From Candidatus Allofournierella merdigallinarum (GTDB taxonomy: Bacteria; Bacillota; Clostridia; Oscillospirales; Ruminococcaceae), in NCBI GenBank assembly GCA_019117205.1, contig DXAC01000005.1:1-61194 (forward strand): a stretch of DNA of 61,194 nt, in the 5' to 3' direction. This document shows, one piece after another, positions 60,993 through 61,194 of this stretch. Positions within the stretch are counted from its first letter, which is position 1, and every line of letters starts with the position of its first letter. The position numbers were made by a program, and so were the translations under genes. Under the pieces are notes generated by a model. That model saw only the letters and a list, made by a program, of their open reading frames with translations. It made no database searches and had not been told where the DNA came from.

Positions 60993-61194
60993 ATGAAGAA
61001 AAAGAGAATGTTCAAACAATTTCTTGCGGTGGTGCTGTGCCTGGGGATGCTGGCCGGCAACCTGCCCTATACCCTGGTGCCCGCCCTGGCGGCGGAGCTG
61101 ACCACCGGGCAGACGCGCCAGCAAAATGAGCCCGACCAGGCGGGCGAGCCCACCGGCGAAACCATCCTCATTACCGCGTTGGACTACCCCCCCC
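60993..61194 (+). CDS. Secreted protein, N-terminal part only (cut by window end)
   Basis: 67 residues are visible. MKKKRMFKQF is followed by a hydrophobic stretch (LAVVLCLGMLAG) and a probable signal peptidase site after ALAA, residue about 34. The mature part begins ELTTGQTRQQNEPDQAGEP, acidic and Gln/Glu-rich, as in large Clostridia surface proteins. The ribosome site is weak (GCGGAAG or a more distant GAAAGG). What the mature protein does cannot be told from this fragment. Confidence 0.7.
   Translation, partial: MKKKRMFKQFLAVVLCLGMLAGNLPYTLVPALAAELTTGQTRQQNEPDQAGEPTGETILITALDYPP

Overview
The window reads as chromosomal DNA of a GC-rich, monoderm member of the Bacillota, most likely a gut Clostridia of the Oscillospirales type (Faecalibacterium/Gemmiger/Subdoligranulum-like); the genus cannot be fixed from the sequence alone. 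Reasons: strong AGGAGG ribosome sites, many textbook TTGxxx-17-TATAAT promoters, CCA-encoding tRNA genes, a class III fructose-bisphosphatase, EFR1 ferredoxin, DUF1292, DUF3842, DUF3810 and DUF6054 proteins, lipoprotein-type binding proteins and no outer-membrane genes. Gene density is high, and genes fall into short operons separated by well-formed, often bidirectional, intrinsic terminators.

Layout. 1-230: low-GC left edge with an HTH gene cut short, probably an element boundary. 335-3456: AmmeMemoRadiSam pair (radical SAM plus a fused B-A protein) divergent from a flavodoxin-ferredoxin. 3.5-10 kb: MATE exporter divergent from a very large RND permease coupled to a Ca2+/Na+ antiporter. 10.3-13.8 kb: 1168-residue membrane-anchored surface protein. 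13.9-19.6 kb: DUF1624 acyltransferase and SfsA; an intracellular-looking RICIN lectin with a histone-H1-like tail; CcdA-TlpA fusion; CsoR with an orphan peptide-binding lipoprotein. 19.8-26 kb: murD-GNAT-PLP lyase-YcxB-like protein, then a CPA2 antiporter. 26.1-31 kb: DegV/MarR divergent from a DUF3810 protein across two palindromic operators, then a GH25 lysozyme. 31-37.4 kb: NSS symporter, MFS, MBL hydrolase, Ca2+-type P-ATPase. 37.4-46.9 kb: DUF3842, cardiolipin synthase, cyclophilin, DUF1292, a structured ncRNA (6S-like), LUD protein, a peroxiredoxin-like protein lacking its cysteines, DMT permease, DUF554, and a NeuD-like acyltransferase fused to a NahK-like sugar kinase, followed by a YfcE phosphoesterase. 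46.9-51.8 kb: Crp/Fnr regulator with MntP, tRNA-Gly and tRNA-Leu, DUF6054, GT-C-like membrane protein, PflX-like radical SAM.

51.9-60.5 kb is the clearest functional unit: fbp, deoD, cdd, then a BMP-family binding lipoprotein with its ATPase and two permeases. Imported nucleosides would be deaminated and phosphorolysed, the pentose phosphate fed to central carbon metabolism, with Fbp covering the gluconeogenic step. After a terminator there is a roughly 400-base gene-free stretch with a strikingly AT-rich promoter block, then the start of another secreted protein cut by the window end.

The most unusual items are: the RICIN/H1-tail protein with a 5-prime-terminal hairpin on its mRNA; the acetyltransferase-kinase fusion; the cysteine-less peroxiredoxin-like protein; the ncRNA at 40984-41190; and a recurrent leader design in which an intrinsic-terminator hairpin and U-run sit between the promoter and the Shine-Dalgarno (murD, the CPA2 antiporter, and between the NSS and MFS genes).
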